64,000 nt of DNA from Ruminococcus sp. (GCA_017525915.1 JAFXSC010000002.1:1-64000), one strand, 5' to 3'. Numbered from the stretch's first letter, positions 53,801 to 61,845 are shown. The notes: generated by a model not told the origin, from the sequence alone. Program-made: numbers and translations.

Positions 53801-54190
53801 GTCTGTTATAAGGCGAAGGAGATCCTCCGCGAAGCCGTTGTGAAGGCACTGACGGCGGAAATAGAGGAACTGCTCCGGACTGCTCCGCACGGCAGATACA
53901 GCCTGAAACACCATTATCATGCGTGCAAGCTCATCGGCATACTCGCCGCTTCTTCCCGGCTCGCCGTATATCTGGAAAAGCTGGCGTGCAAGGCTCGTAA
54001 AGCTCAATGAAAACAGCTCGTTGAACCTTTCCGCACCAAGGTAGAAATACAGCGTTTTGTCGAACTCATACGAGAATTGCTCGGGAACTATTATGCACTG
54101 TTTGTGTCCCTCCTCTGCCGAACGTCTTATGCGCTCAAACATGGCTGTGGTCTTGCCGCTTCCTGCCTGACCTGTTATAAATTCGACCAT
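50849..54190 (-). CDS. addB: ATP-dependent helicase/deoxyribonuclease subunit B
   Basis: Starting at ATG 54190 (GAGGGGTG upstream) about 1113 residues. It has a Walker A in FITGQAGSGKTTAMFERI, an inactive helicase-like middle, and a nuclease domain with GIVDRVDCCDIGG and VVDYKSSRKG. The iron-sulfur cysteines that frame the nuclease are present in AVCRFRYFCDR and DPCSYCGYADICGN. With AddA it resects DNA ends for recombination. Confidence 0.96.
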   Translation of the reverse strand: MVEFITGQAGSGKTTAMFERIRRSAEEGHKQCIIVPEQFSYEFDKTLYFYLGAERFNELFSLSFTSLARQLFQIYGEPGRSGEYADELARMIMVFQAVSAVRSSPEQFLYFRRQCLHNGFAEDLLRLITDLKRSGTTPEELMNKSGLLDRQLMDKTRDIAAVYTEYERLMKEYGFKDELDNIMEAAKTARLYGYFEGQDVYIDEFESFTGDQLEMLRVMIESADNVVITLRSDDVNAGEYTLFESVNKTYRRIAEICRELRTDYRITDCGSSFRFRAPDLDYLSARIMRGLPAEPEKAPECSSIRIFESRDMYGETEYVCATIKRLIASENGLRYRDIAIISNNIEDYAEVLGAAFRRYSIPGFLSVERSVAHTPVIVFFNTLLELLNARTFRTEMLLRLMKCGILDIEHTDTALIENYCYKWAIDGEGWTKPFTADDPQLERIEELRSAVISPLANLRRSVAGVENVSAVCRLLYEHLSACGAEKNTAALMERLILDDRDHEASELKRIWGCLIDILDSVNDTLGAQKLPFGELSRMIRSMTGRITYSVPPQTLDSVIAASARTARLNSPRIVFVIGACEGDFPNQVSLHGLFSEADKQKLSLRGIEVSRPVSDLIAAERLIVYKALSSASDRLYITYPLSDLSGQAKYPAQSVDTVMKMFGGNGMLLTESDIAPHYYAATMHSAFYHYMQDRAGNTVSAASVRKVLIREPEYRRRVAYVLSRSGYKQDYHIDAEIMKRLKSFEPLRISSTALEEFAVCRFRYFCDRMLRLTALERVELDARVSGELSHECFCKILGKRTKKEFIELSYEDICREIDNAAEHYRNEKLAGDFGKNARFTLMFNKLKESISGVFVHTQKALMASDFTPEKFELDIGKNSPVRLPFGGKYTLDLSGIVDRVDCCDIGGKRYIRVVDYKSSRKGIDAVSLAGGINIQMLLYLFALTEKGGIYEGSLPAGVLYSPLRVNDVKLEERRIDEFNGPALCSQLRTGGLVLDERKVLEAMEKDVKGVYIPVRLTKDGVPDKKSCCISSKGMNELREYTYGKLTGMAEELLSGNVEAVPLVTGKSDPCSYCGYADICGNSGSGETRSPDSAEVDRAAEILGRDTTEEGGDE

Positions 54191-54204
54191 GATACACCCC
54201 TCTG

Positions 54205-54238
54205 TACAAAAAAGCATACCGGCACAAAACCGGTATGC
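54205..54238 (-). terminator. Terminator after the tandem GH25 gene
   Basis: GCATACCGG and CCGGTATGC form a nine-pair stem. On the minus strand a run of six T follows. It isolates addBA from the upstream lysozyme gene. Confidence 0.85.
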
Positions 54239-54254
54239 GTAACATCATCATTAT

Positions 54255-54271
54255 GCTGGAATAATTCCAGC
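54255..54271. repeat. 17-base inverted repeat beyond the GH25 stop
   Basis: GCTGGAATAATTCCAGC lies five bases past the stop codon, before the main terminator. There is no T-run of its own. It may protect the 3' end of the mRNA. Confidence 0.45.
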
Positions 54272-54276
54272 GAGGC

Positions 54277-55911
54277 TTATTCTTCGCTTCTGGAAGCAGT
54301 TTCTGCCTCCTCAGTTTCTGCGGTATCCTCGTCCGCCGTTTCAGCCTTTGCGGTATCGTCTTCATCAGCGATTATGTCGCCGTAGCCGTTGAGGCCGCTG
54401 CTTGTGATTATCTCCGGGTACTCAGTATAGCAGTAATCAAGATCGACACAGGTATCTATTCCTGCGATCCTGCCTGTGCTGCTGTACTGCCACATACCGT
54501 AGTTCTTGTTGAAGGAAGGTCTCATTACAGAGTAATGTGCAACCCAGACATCATATTTTTCAAATACACTGGGAAGGAGCTTATAGTTGAGGAAATTGGA
54601 ATAGCTTGTGATACCAACATAATAGCCCTTTGCCTCAAGAGTTGAACAGAATGCTTCAGTTATAGCAGTGAGCTCCTCGGGTGACTTGTTGGATATCGAA
54701 GGATCCTCGATATCGAAGTACACCGGATATTCGAGCTTATAATCCTTGATGACCTCATAGCACGCCTCTGCTTCGAGCACAGCGGCCTCGGGAGAGTCCG
54801 CATAGCTGTACCAGTATACGCCGACATCAAGACCTGCTGCATGAGCACCGTTGATATTGACATCGAGCATGGTGTCCTTCTGGTCGGCAAATCTTCCGTA
54901 GCCTGCACGGACTATTGCGTAGTCAACGTCCTCGGAAGCGACCTCGTCCCAGTTTATCTCATACTGCCACACTGAAACGTCGATGCCCTGAGCGATGCCG
55001 GGATCTGCCGAAGGTGCAGTTGTAGTTGTTGCAACAGTCTGTCCGAGCCCTGCAACATAGTTGTCGGGCGATACTATGTAAGGATAATTCCTGTAACAGT
55101 GGTCGAGGTCAACATCTCCCGTGATTCCGTCGACCGTGCCAGTGCTTGAATACTGCCACATACCGTAAGCGCCTGCGAACGAAGGAGTGTCAACATTGAA
55201 ATGTGCTACCCAGACGTCATACTTCTGAAGCACCTCAGTGAACACCTTAGTGCTGAGGAAGCTTGCATAGCTGTAAATTCCCGGATAATAGCCCTTTTCC
55301 GCAACTGCTGAACAGAAGGTCTCAATAATGGCAGATGTCTGTGCAGTCGAAAGGGACTGCTGAGAGGGATCTTCAATATCGAAATAAACGGGGTACTGGA
55401 GGTCATAGCCGTCAATTATCTCACAGCAGACCTCTGCCTCTCTGAGGGCATCCTCTGTTGTAAGAGCGTAGCTGTACCAGTAAACACCGCAGTCGAGACC
55501 GACCGCCTTAGCCGCTTCTATATTCTCGCGGAAACGGATATCCACCTGATTGGAAAATTTTCCGTAGCCGGCACGGAGTATTACAAATTCCACACCGGAA
55601 GCCTTTACGGCTGCCCAGTCAACATTGCCCTGCCACTGTGAAACGTCTATACCGAGACAATCGCGTTCAAGCGAAGGTACGGAATATTCCGGATGCTCAG
55701 CAAGATATCCCTGGTGAGCGTCGTAGATGTCAAAAACATTGAAGGGCACTGCGCCGGACGCATTTTTGTCCTGTGAGACTGCCTCTTTACTTTCATCAGA
55801 AATTGTGCTATCATATATAGTAGTATCTGCTGCGAAGCTTACTGACGGCACCGCAGAGCATACAAAGGTGCAGGAAAGTAATAAAGACAGAATTGTTTTA
55901 TTGAGCTTCAT
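54277..55911 (-). CDS. Secreted protein with two tandem GH25 domains
   Basis: A 544-residue exported protein with a signal peptide (MKLNKTILSLLLSCTFVCSAVPSVSFA). Two GH25 lysozyme-type domains follow: about 85-285 (GIDVSQWQGNVDWAAVK) and about 310-505 (GIDVSVWQYEINWDEVA). Each has the acidic pair in YFDIEDPS, so both look active. They are separated by a short Thr-rich linker. The C-terminus is a strongly acidic tail of about 30 residues. It should hydrolyse peptidoglycan. The gene has its own promoter, a leader hairpin and a terminator. Confidence 0.92.
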   Translation of the reverse strand: MKLNKTILSLLLSCTFVCSAVPSVSFAADTTIYDSTISDESKEAVSQDKNASGAVPFNVFDIYDAHQGYLAEHPEYSVPSLERDCLGIDVSQWQGNVDWAAVKASGVEFVILRAGYGKFSNQVDIRFRENIEAAKAVGLDCGVYWYSYALTTEDALREAEVCCEIIDGYDLQYPVYFDIEDPSQQSLSTAQTSAIIETFCSAVAEKGYYPGIYSYASFLSTKVFTEVLQKYDVWVAHFNVDTPSFAGAYGMWQYSSTGTVDGITGDVDLDHCYRNYPYIVSPDNYVAGLGQTVATTTTAPSADPGIAQGIDVSVWQYEINWDEVASEDVDYAIVRAGYGRFADQKDTMLDVNINGAHAAGLDVGVYWYSYADSPEAAVLEAEACYEVIKDYKLEYPVYFDIEDPSISNKSPEELTAITEAFCSTLEAKGYYVGITSYSNFLNYKLLPSVFEKYDVWVAHYSVMRPSFNKNYGMWQYSSTGRIAGIDTCVDLDYCYTEYPEIITSSGLNGYGDIIADEDDTAKAETADEDTAETEEAETASRSEE

Positions 55912-55941
55912 TGCTTATCAGACTCCTTTAATTATCCCCCT

Positions 55942-55967
55942 GTATTGTAACAAAACGGTTACAATAC
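55942..55967. promoter_or_regulatory. Hairpin in the leader of the tandem GH25 gene
   Basis: GTATTGTAAC (55942-55951) and GTTACAATAC (55958-55967) form a perfect ten-pair stem with a six-base loop. It lies 20 bases downstream of the -10 box, a position suited to an operator or a 5' mRNA-stabilising hairpin. Confidence 0.6.
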
Positions 55968-55986
55968 TCCAATTACATCTTTGCAA

Positions 55987-56015
55987 ATTATAACACAGAA
56001 TGTATAGAATTGCAA
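55987..56015 (-). promoter_or_regulatory. Promoter of the tandem GH25 gene
   Basis: The minus strand reads TTGCAA (56015-56010), 17 bases, TATAAT (55992-55987). Confidence 0.8.
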
Positions 56016-56166
56016 TAGTTGCAATAAAAAAAAGAAAATAGTTCTTAAATTTTGTTCAAATGACAGATTTTTCAAAATGAATTTTATAGAATTTGTATAC
56101 TCACTGGAATACATTTTTGTACATTTTATTAATTCCCATTAATTTTTAAGTAAAGGAACATTTTCC

Positions 56167-57123
56167 ATGAAAGAATTCATCATAAACGATAACGACAGCG
56201 GTCAGCGCATAGACAAATTCATCACAAAGGCACTGCCTGACCTTCCGAAAAGCATGATGTACAGGCTTTTCCGCCAGAAGGACGTTAAGCTCAACGGCAA
56301 GCGCTGCGATTTTTCGGCAAAACTCACTCCCGGCGATGTTGTCAGGGTCTACGTCAGGGACGAGCTTTCCGCAGTAAAAAAAGCTGATATGAGCTTCCTG
56401 AAGCTCCCTGCTGACCTCGATATCGTGTACGAGGACGCTTCGGTCATTATTGTGAACAAGCCGGAGGGACTTGATTCCCACGCAGGCGGAAGCTTCAGCG
56501 ACAACCTCATCGACCGTATAAAGCACTATCTATATAACAAACAGGAATATCTCCCGGAAAACGAGGCTTCGTTCGCACCTGCACTCGTCAGCCGTCTTGA
56601 CAGGAACACCTGCGGTCTCGTGACTGCCGCAAAGACCGCAGAGGCTTTGCGTGAACTCAGCAGCGCCGTCCGAAGCGGTCAGGTTACAAAAATATACCGC
56701 TGTATCACTGTCGGTGCGCCCCCGGACGGCCCTATTCTCACTGCATACCATAAAAAGGAGGAGAGCCGCAATATCGTCAGGATATCGGACACTCCCCTCG
56801 ATGACTATAAAATTATCCGCACAGGCTGCCGCGTGCTTGCTTCCAAAGGAAGCCTTTCCCTCGTCGAGGTCACGCTCTATACCGGACGCACTCACCAGAT
56901 ACGCGCTCATCTTGCCCACGTCGGTGCACCTGTTCTCGGGGACGGCAAATACGGCAATACCGCTGCAAACAAGCGCTTCGGTTTATTCAGGCAGGCACTC
57001 TGTGCCTATTCCCTGCGCTTTTCGTTCCCGGAGGGCTCACGCCTTGCTTACCTCAACGGTGTCAGCGTCAGCGCCGGTACACCCGAATTTGAACGGAAAT
57101 ACTTCGGAACTCAGTTGGGCTGA
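56167..57123 (+). CDS. RluD/RluC-family pseudouridine synthase
   Basis: A 318-residue RNA pseudouridine synthase. An N-terminal S4 domain (QRIDKFITKALPDLPKSMMYRLFRQKDVKLNGKR) is followed by the catalytic domain with the active-site Asp in SRLDRNTCGLV. The motifs VTLYTGRTHQIRAHLAHVGAPVLGDGKYG also match. The target is probably 23S rRNA; the exact site cannot be told from sequence. Its 3' end overlaps the convergent tyrA gene by 13 bases. Confidence 0.93.
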   Translation: MKEFIINDNDSGQRIDKFITKALPDLPKSMMYRLFRQKDVKLNGKRCDFSAKLTPGDVVRVYVRDELSAVKKADMSFLKLPADLDIVYEDASVIIVNKPEGLDSHAGGSFSDNLIDRIKHYLYNKQEYLPENEASFAPALVSRLDRNTCGLVTAAKTAEALRELSSAVRSGQVTKIYRCITVGAPPDGPILTAYHKKEESRNIVRISDTPLDDYKIIRTGCRVLASKGSLSLVEVTLYTGRTHQIRAHLAHVGAPVLGDGKYGNTAANKRFGLFRQALCAYSLRFSFPEGSRLAYLNGVSVSAGTPEFERKYFGTQLG

Positions 57124-57962
57124 CCAACTCTGTGACGGAGGTTGTCCTCCTTCATTTCCCTTCCCTCAGCAATAAGTGCGAGCATACCGTCACGGTCGCC
57201 GCGTTTAAGGGCATCGGAATACTTTTTCAGGTTCCCGATGAGGAGGTCGAGCTCATACTGCAAATTCTCGCGGTTCTGCATGAAAAGGTCCGTCCACATC
57301 TTTTCGTTCATCGTTGCGATACGGGTCATATCCTGAAAGCTTCCGCCGCTGAATCCGCATTCAAGTCCGAGCTCGGGGCTCTTGACGTATGCACTCGAAA
57401 CGATATGAGCAAGCTGGGAGGTATAAGCTATCATCTTGTCATGGTTCTCGGGAGAGGTCACAACGATGTTCCCTGCTCCGATATCTACCGCAAGCTTTTT
57501 GAGGAACGCAATGTCCTCCGGCTGGCTGTCCGGGAAGGGAGCGATAATGAAATTCGCCTTCACGAATAGATCGGCGCTGCTGTTGTAATAGCCGCCGAAT
57601 TCCTTTCCTGCCATAGGATGAATGCCTATATAACGCAGGCCGTTAGCCTCTGCGATCCGCTCCATACGCGCGGAGAATTCGCCCTTGATGCCGCAGACAT
57701 CGGTTACGAGCGTGGTCTTATCGAGCTTGTCCGCATTTTCTGTAAGCCATTTCTCGGCTGCCTCTGGGAAAAGCGCGATCACAGCAAGGTCGTACCCGCC
57801 GAGTTCACCGTCGAATGCGTTATCGACTGCAACGTCCCTGAGTGCTGCAAATTCTATATCATGATTGAGGTCGCAGCCTGTTACAGTGTGACGGGTGTAC
57901 TTTTTCAGTGCCTTGCACATTGAACCGCCTATCAGTCCGAGACCAACAACGAGAATTTTCAT
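57111..57962 (-). CDS. tyrA: Prephenate dehydrogenase
   Basis: A 283-residue NAD(P)-dependent enzyme of tyrosine synthesis. The Rossmann motif VVGLGLIGGSMCKAL is at the N-terminus, the DVCGIKGEF and GIHPMAGKEFGG active-site segments are present, and the SQLAHIVSSAYV and GFSGGSFQDMTRIA helices complete the fold. No ACT or chorismate mutase domain is fused. Confidence 0.95.
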   Translation of the reverse strand: MKILVVGLGLIGGSMCKALKKYTRHTVTGCDLNHDIEFAALRDVAVDNAFDGELGGYDLAVIALFPEAAEKWLTENADKLDKTTLVTDVCGIKGEFSARMERIAEANGLRYIGIHPMAGKEFGGYYNSSADLFVKANFIIAPFPDSQPEDIAFLKKLAVDIGAGNIVVTSPENHDKMIAYTSQLAHIVSSAYVKSPELGLECGFSGGSFQDMTRIATMNEKMWTDLFMQNRENLQYELDLLIGNLKKYSDALKRGDRDGMLALIAEGREMKEDNLRHRVGQPN

Positions 57963-57994
57963 AGTATTCCCCCTGAAATAATTTTATCAGTTAA

Positions 57995-58023
57995 ATTATA
58001 CCGCTTTAAACAATAAAAGTCAA
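57995..58023 (-). promoter_or_regulatory. Promoter of tyrA
   Basis: The minus strand reads TTGACT (58023-58018), 17 bases, TATAAT (58000-57995). Confidence 0.8.
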
Positions 58024-58129
58024 TACATACCCACATATTTAATTATTTTTCTTTATCACGGCTTTCCGACTCCGGCATACTATATACCAAGGAAGCATTC
58101 TCATCAATCCATACGAAAGGAAAGCTGAT

Positions 58130-58867
58130 ATGCCAAAGGTTTTTTTAAGTCCTTCTACTCAGGAATGGAACGAATACGCGACCAGCGGCAATGAGGAGCT
58201 CTATATGAACCTTCTTGCCGACCGCATGGAGCCATACCTCCGCTCAAGCGGCATCGTATTCGTAAGGAATGACCCTGCACGCGGCTTTGCAGGTGCTATC
58301 AAGGATTCCAATTCCGCATACTATGACGTTCATCTTGCTCTGCACTCGAACGCCGCTCCGGAAAGCCTTTCCGGGAGGCTCAGAGGGATAGACATATACT
58401 TCGCTCCGGCAAGCGGCAGCAGCGAAAAGCTTGCCAATATCATCGCAAATAACCTGAAAAGCATCTATCCACTTCCTGACAAGGTCAGGGCTGTTCCGAC
58501 ATATACCCTCGGCGAGGTACTGAACACAAAGGCAGTCGCGGTGCTCGCCGAGATAGGCTACCACGATAACTTCGCCGATGAAGCGTGGATAAAGAACAAT
58601 CTCGAAACTATCGCAAAGATTCTTGTGCGTTCACTCTGCGATTACTTCGGTATCCCGTTCGTGCCTGCGGGTCCCGTGCGCTGGGGGACCGTCGTCACTG
58701 ACGGCAGCAATCTGAATATCCGCAGCTACCCTTCAATGTCCGGAAAGGTCATCGGCTCACTCCCCAACGGCACGAGCGTAATGATAAACGGAATGACCGG
58801 CAGCTGGTACGTTGTCAGCTATAACGGCGTTACCGGCTATTCAAGCAGCGAATTTATCATACTGTAA
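58130..58867 (+). CDS. N-acetylmuramoyl-L-alanine amidase (Amidase_3) with SH3 domain
   Basis: A 245-residue protein: an Amidase_3 domain (1-175) and a C-terminal bacterial SH3 domain (about 185-245, GSNLNIRSYPSMSGKVIGSL). A metal-site Glu is in NEELYMNLLADRME, a His in VHLALHSNAAP, and the catalytic Glu in AEIGYHDN. The usual first zinc His (in DPGHGG) is replaced by LSPSTQ, a variant I associate with some clostridial members. There is no signal peptide, as in phage-type or lysis-linked enzymes. Good GAAAGGAAA site. Confidence 0.85.
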   Translation: MPKVFLSPSTQEWNEYATSGNEELYMNLLADRMEPYLRSSGIVFVRNDPARGFAGAIKDSNSAYYDVHLALHSNAAPESLSGRLRGIDIYFAPASGSSEKLANIIANNLKSIYPLPDKVRAVPTYTLGEVLNTKAVAVLAEIGYHDNFADEAWIKNNLETIAKILVRSLCDYFGIPFVPAGPVRWGTVVTDGSNLNIRSYPSMSGKVIGSLPNGTSVMINGMTGSWYVVSYNGVTGYSSSEFIIL

Positions 58868-58870
58868 ATC

Positions 58871-58902
58871 AAAAGCCATAAGGACCGTTCCTTATGGCTT
58901 TT
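58871..58902. terminator. Bidirectional terminator between the amidase and DacF-like genes
   Basis: AAAAGCCATAAGGA and TCCTTATGGCTTTT form a 14-pair stem with a four-base loop; both sides end in a short T-run. Confidence 0.85.
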
Positions 58903-58906
58903 ACGC

Positions 58907-60358
58907 TTATTTTTCATTCTGACTGTTATTCTTCTTTTTCTTCTTGTTCATCTTCGGTACTGCGTATATCGGTTTCAGCGGCTTTTTATGGCTCTTGAAC
59001 ACAACATAGGCGTATACACAGATGAGTATATACATAAGGCTGAGTATGACCGTTATCTTTATCGCATTGCTGAACCACTTAGACTTATGGAAGCGCTTTG
59101 CGACCTCGAGATTATACTTGGTCTTGGAACGATCTATTGAATACTGTGCAACAAGCTCTACCGTTGCTATGACCTCACCGTTATAGTATATAGGAAGCTC
59201 GCCGATGACCTCACCCTTCTCGATAGGCGCCTTGAAGGTATCCTTGTACCAGACAGGCTTTGTATTGTCGATGAGGTTGATGTTCACATCGTCGCACCAG
59301 AGCTTCTGTACCTCCTCCTTCGGCACAGCCTTGATAAAGCTCTTGTCGCCGCTGTCGGCAAGCTTTACTGGACGCTCACCTATTTCGGTAGTTGCGGCAA
59401 GTATCACCTGATTTGAAAAATGATCGAACGCCCAGTCAAGAAGTCCCTTTGCGTCCTTGATATGGCAGAAGGTATTATCGCCGTCCTCGTCCTTGAAGGG
59501 TGCTTTCATGAGCACCACAAGGTAGGTATATCCGTTCCTGCTCGCTGTGGTTATGATGTTTCTGCCGGCAGCTTCAAGCTTTGCGGTCTTGATACCCTTT
59601 GCGCCCATGTAATAGTAAACATTGTCTGTCGGATCGGTCATGACGTTGGAATGTGTCCATATCCATGCGTCCTGCTTGGGGTGATTTTTCGGATTGGGAA
59701 CAACGGGAGTATAGGACTGGGCTGTTGCTATCTCGCGGAAAAGCGGAACATTCAGCGCATACTTGGTGAGTGTCGCCATATCCCTTGCAGTTGTATACTG
59801 AGCAGTATCATACATACCGTTGGCATTGGTGAAAACCGTTGAATTCATGCCTATTTCCTTTGCCTTGTCGTTCATTGCCCCTACGAAGGCTTCAACAGGC
59901 ATACCGTTCGCCTTTCCGGCAGCTACGAGCTGCTTGCCGACATGGTTTGCAAGTGTCTCGGAAGCCTCAACAGACGAGGTGAGCATCATGCAGTAGAGCA
60001 TATCGTTCACGGACAGAACATCGCCGTCCTGAAGCTCGACCATAGGAAGGTCCTCGGGGTCATAGAGGTTATCGTAGATATGCTTGTATACGATCGGGTC
60101 GAGAGTTACCTCCTCGCTGAGATTGCGGCAGTTTTCGAGGACAATGACCGCAGTCATGATATTGACAAGAGTTCCCGGGCACTGCGGCGAATCAGGATTC
60201 TTTTCGTAGATGACTTCGTTTGTATCAAGGCTCATCAGAAGGGCAGACTCGCTGTAAAGCTTATCCTTATACTGGAAAACGACAGCGCCGGCATCCGGCA
60301 CGGTTATGAACGGCAGCAATAGTATTAACGAGGCAGCTAAAGCAAACAGTCTTTTCAT
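58907..60358 (-). CDS. DacF-like (S11) penicillin-binding protein with altered catalytic motifs
   Basis: A 483-residue protein with a signal peptide, an S11 D-Ala-D-Ala carboxypeptidase fold (about 30-315), a PBP5 C-terminal-like domain, a membrane helix (about 435-460) and a Lys-rich tail. Aligning by flanking residues, SxxK becomes TLVN (63-66, in CPGTLVNIMTA), SxN becomes SSV (128-130, in MLTSSVEAS), and KTG becomes KTA (257-259, in GIKTAKLEAAG). The family needs these residues for acyl-enzyme chemistry, so it is probably a non-catalytic homolog. The frame is intact and has an AAGGAGATATC site, so it is not simply decayed. Confidence 0.88.
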   Translation of the reverse strand: MKRLFALAASLILLLPFITVPDAGAVVFQYKDKLYSESALLMSLDTNEVIYEKNPDSPQCPGTLVNIMTAVIVLENCRNLSEEVTLDPIVYKHIYDNLYDPEDLPMVELQDGDVLSVNDMLYCMMLTSSVEASETLANHVGKQLVAAGKANGMPVEAFVGAMNDKAKEIGMNSTVFTNANGMYDTAQYTTARDMATLTKYALNVPLFREIATAQSYTPVVPNPKNHPKQDAWIWTHSNVMTDPTDNVYYYMGAKGIKTAKLEAAGRNIITTASRNGYTYLVVLMKAPFKDEDGDNTFCHIKDAKGLLDWAFDHFSNQVILAATTEIGERPVKLADSGDKSFIKAVPKEEVQKLWCDDVNINLIDNTKPVWYKDTFKAPIEKGEVIGELPIYYNGEVIATVELVAQYSIDRSKTKYNLEVAKRFHKSKWFSNAIKITVILSLMYILICVYAYVVFKSHKKPLKPIYAVPKMNKKKKKNNSQNEK

Positions 60359-60468
60359 GATATCTCCTTATTATCTAACGCCCCAAGGCGGTTATTTTTA
60401 ACATACAAATATATTATAGCAGATTATAAGCATTTTTAAAAGCCCTTTTGAAAAATTTTTTCCGCCTC

Positions 60469-60497
60469 TTTACCTTTTTGTATAAATGTGGTACAAT
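60469..60497 (+). promoter_or_regulatory. Promoter of the phosphoesterase gene
   Basis: TTTACC (60469-60474), 17 bases ending GTGG, TACAAT (60492-60497). Confidence 0.7.
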
Positions 60498-60534
60498 AGA
60501 AATCAGAACAAATACAAATCTGGAGGTTTTTACT

Positions 60535-61200
60535 TTGATATACGTCACAGGAGACACACACGGAGATATAAACAGATTCAAAGCGCCGGAAATGAAGAAG
60601 CTGAAATGCGGAGACACCCTGCTGATATGCGGTGACTTCGGCTTTCTCTGGGACGGCTCAAAAAAAGAGACGGCTGTGCTGAAAAAGCTTGCCGCAAAGA
60701 ATTACACGATAGCCTTTGTTGACGGCTGCCATGAGAACTTTGACCTTCTCGAAGCGCTTCCTGTCACAGAATGGTGCGGCGGAAGAGTCCACAGGCTCGC
60801 GGACAACATTATCCACCTCATGCGCGGTGAGATATACACTATCGAGGGCAAGACCTTCTTCGCATTCGGAGGCGGTCACAGTCAGGACTATGAATTCCGC
60901 GGAGACGGCGAGATGTGGTGGCAGAGAGAACAGCCTTCGCATGACGAGATACGCGCAGCTATGGCAAAGCTTGATTCAGTCGGACGCTCATTTGACTATG
61001 TGATAACCCATGAGCCGCCTGCATCGCTCAAGGACTGCCTGAACGTTGACGTTTTGCAGCGCCTTGAGGTACACGCATTCTTCGAGGACATCATCAAGAC
61101 CTGCGAATATAAGAAGTGGTTCTTCGGCAAATGCCATATCGACAAGAACATACCGATAAAGTTCTACGCTGTTTTCAATACTGTCACACCTATAAAATAG
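60535..61200 (+). CDS. Metallophosphoesterase
   Basis: A 221-residue calcineurin-like phosphoesterase. Motifs in order: VTGDTHGD, ICGDFGFLWDG, FVDGCHENFD in place of GNHE, ITHEPP, and FGKCHIDKN near the end. The start is TTG 60535, eight bases after GGAGG. The open frame from 60448 crosses the promoter and is rejected. Some phage-like phosphoesterases share this form; the substrate is unknown. Confidence 0.83.
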   Translation: MIYVTGDTHGDINRFKAPEMKKLKCGDTLLICGDFGFLWDGSKKETAVLKKLAAKNYTIAFVDGCHENFDLLEALPVTEWCGGRVHRLADNIIHLMRGEIYTIEGKTFFAFGGGHSQDYEFRGDGEMWWQREQPSHDEIRAAMAKLDSVGRSFDYVITHEPPASLKDCLNVDVLQRLEVHAFFEDIIKTCEYKKWFFGKCHIDKNIPIKFYAVFNTVTPIK

Positions 61201-61263
61201 CATACTCTGACGTTTTCTGTCATAATATGTACCGACCGATATTATTCTCAAGAGGTGCATATC

Positions 61264-61737
61264 ATGAAAAAATTCAGTATTACCGACCTGCTGATATTCA
61301 TTGTATCGGCAGAACTCACAGGTGCAGTTTCCGCTCTCATTGCAGGCGGCTTCACTTCTCTGTACGCGGAGATTCGCAATCCTCCCCTATCACCGCCCGG
61401 CTGGGTCTTCCCAGTAGTCTGGACGCTGCTCTACGCACTTATGGGGCTGGGCGCATATCTGGTCTTCCGAAGAGAGGACTCCTGCTCTGACCGCAGCACC
61501 GCGCTCGGACTGTACGTTATCCAGCTCGGCGTGAACTTCCTCTGGAGCATACTGTTCTTCCGGTTCAGACTATTTGGCGTTTCTGCGTTCACAGCGCTGA
61601 TACTCCTGCTGCTCGTCCTTGCAATGATTCTAAATTTCAGAAAGGTCAGCAGAACCGCCGCGCTGATAAACGTTCCCTATCTGCTCTGGCTCGCATTCGC
61701 GGCATATCTGTCGTTCGGAGTCTGGATACTGAACTGA
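61264..61737 (+). CDS. TspO/MBR family protein
   Basis: A membrane protein of about 157 residues with five predicted helices. The family pattern NPPLSPPGWVFPVVWTLLYALMGLGAYLVF and the later LGLYVIQLGVNFLWSILFF are clear. TspO proteins bind porphyrins and other hydrophobic ligands. The start is ATG 61264, eight bases after GAGG; the in-frame GTG at 61255 overlaps that site. Confidence 0.92.
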   Translation: MKKFSITDLLIFIVSAELTGAVSALIAGGFTSLYAEIRNPPLSPPGWVFPVVWTLLYALMGLGAYLVFRREDSCSDRSTALGLYVIQLGVNFLWSILFFRFRLFGVSAFTALILLLLVLAMILNFRKVSRTAALINVPYLLWLAFAAYLSFGVWILN

Positions 61738-61775
61738 CGGGATTATATGGTAATTTTTATTCCAGTAATTCAATA

Positions 61776-61804
61776 TTGATTTAACTATCTTCTTCTGATA
61801 TAAT
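61776..61804 (+). promoter_or_regulatory. Promoter of the 18-residue peptide gene
   Basis: TTGATT (61776-61781), 17 bases, TATAAT (61799-61804). Confidence 0.8.
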
Positions 61805-61845
61805 ATAATTATCCCGAAAGGGAAATACATACGGAGGTAAGATGT

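Noticed and set aside
60448-60534. Longer N-terminus for the phosphoesterase
   Set aside because: It spans the promoter; the conserved VTGDTHGD motif follows TTG 60535, which has a proper GGAGG site.
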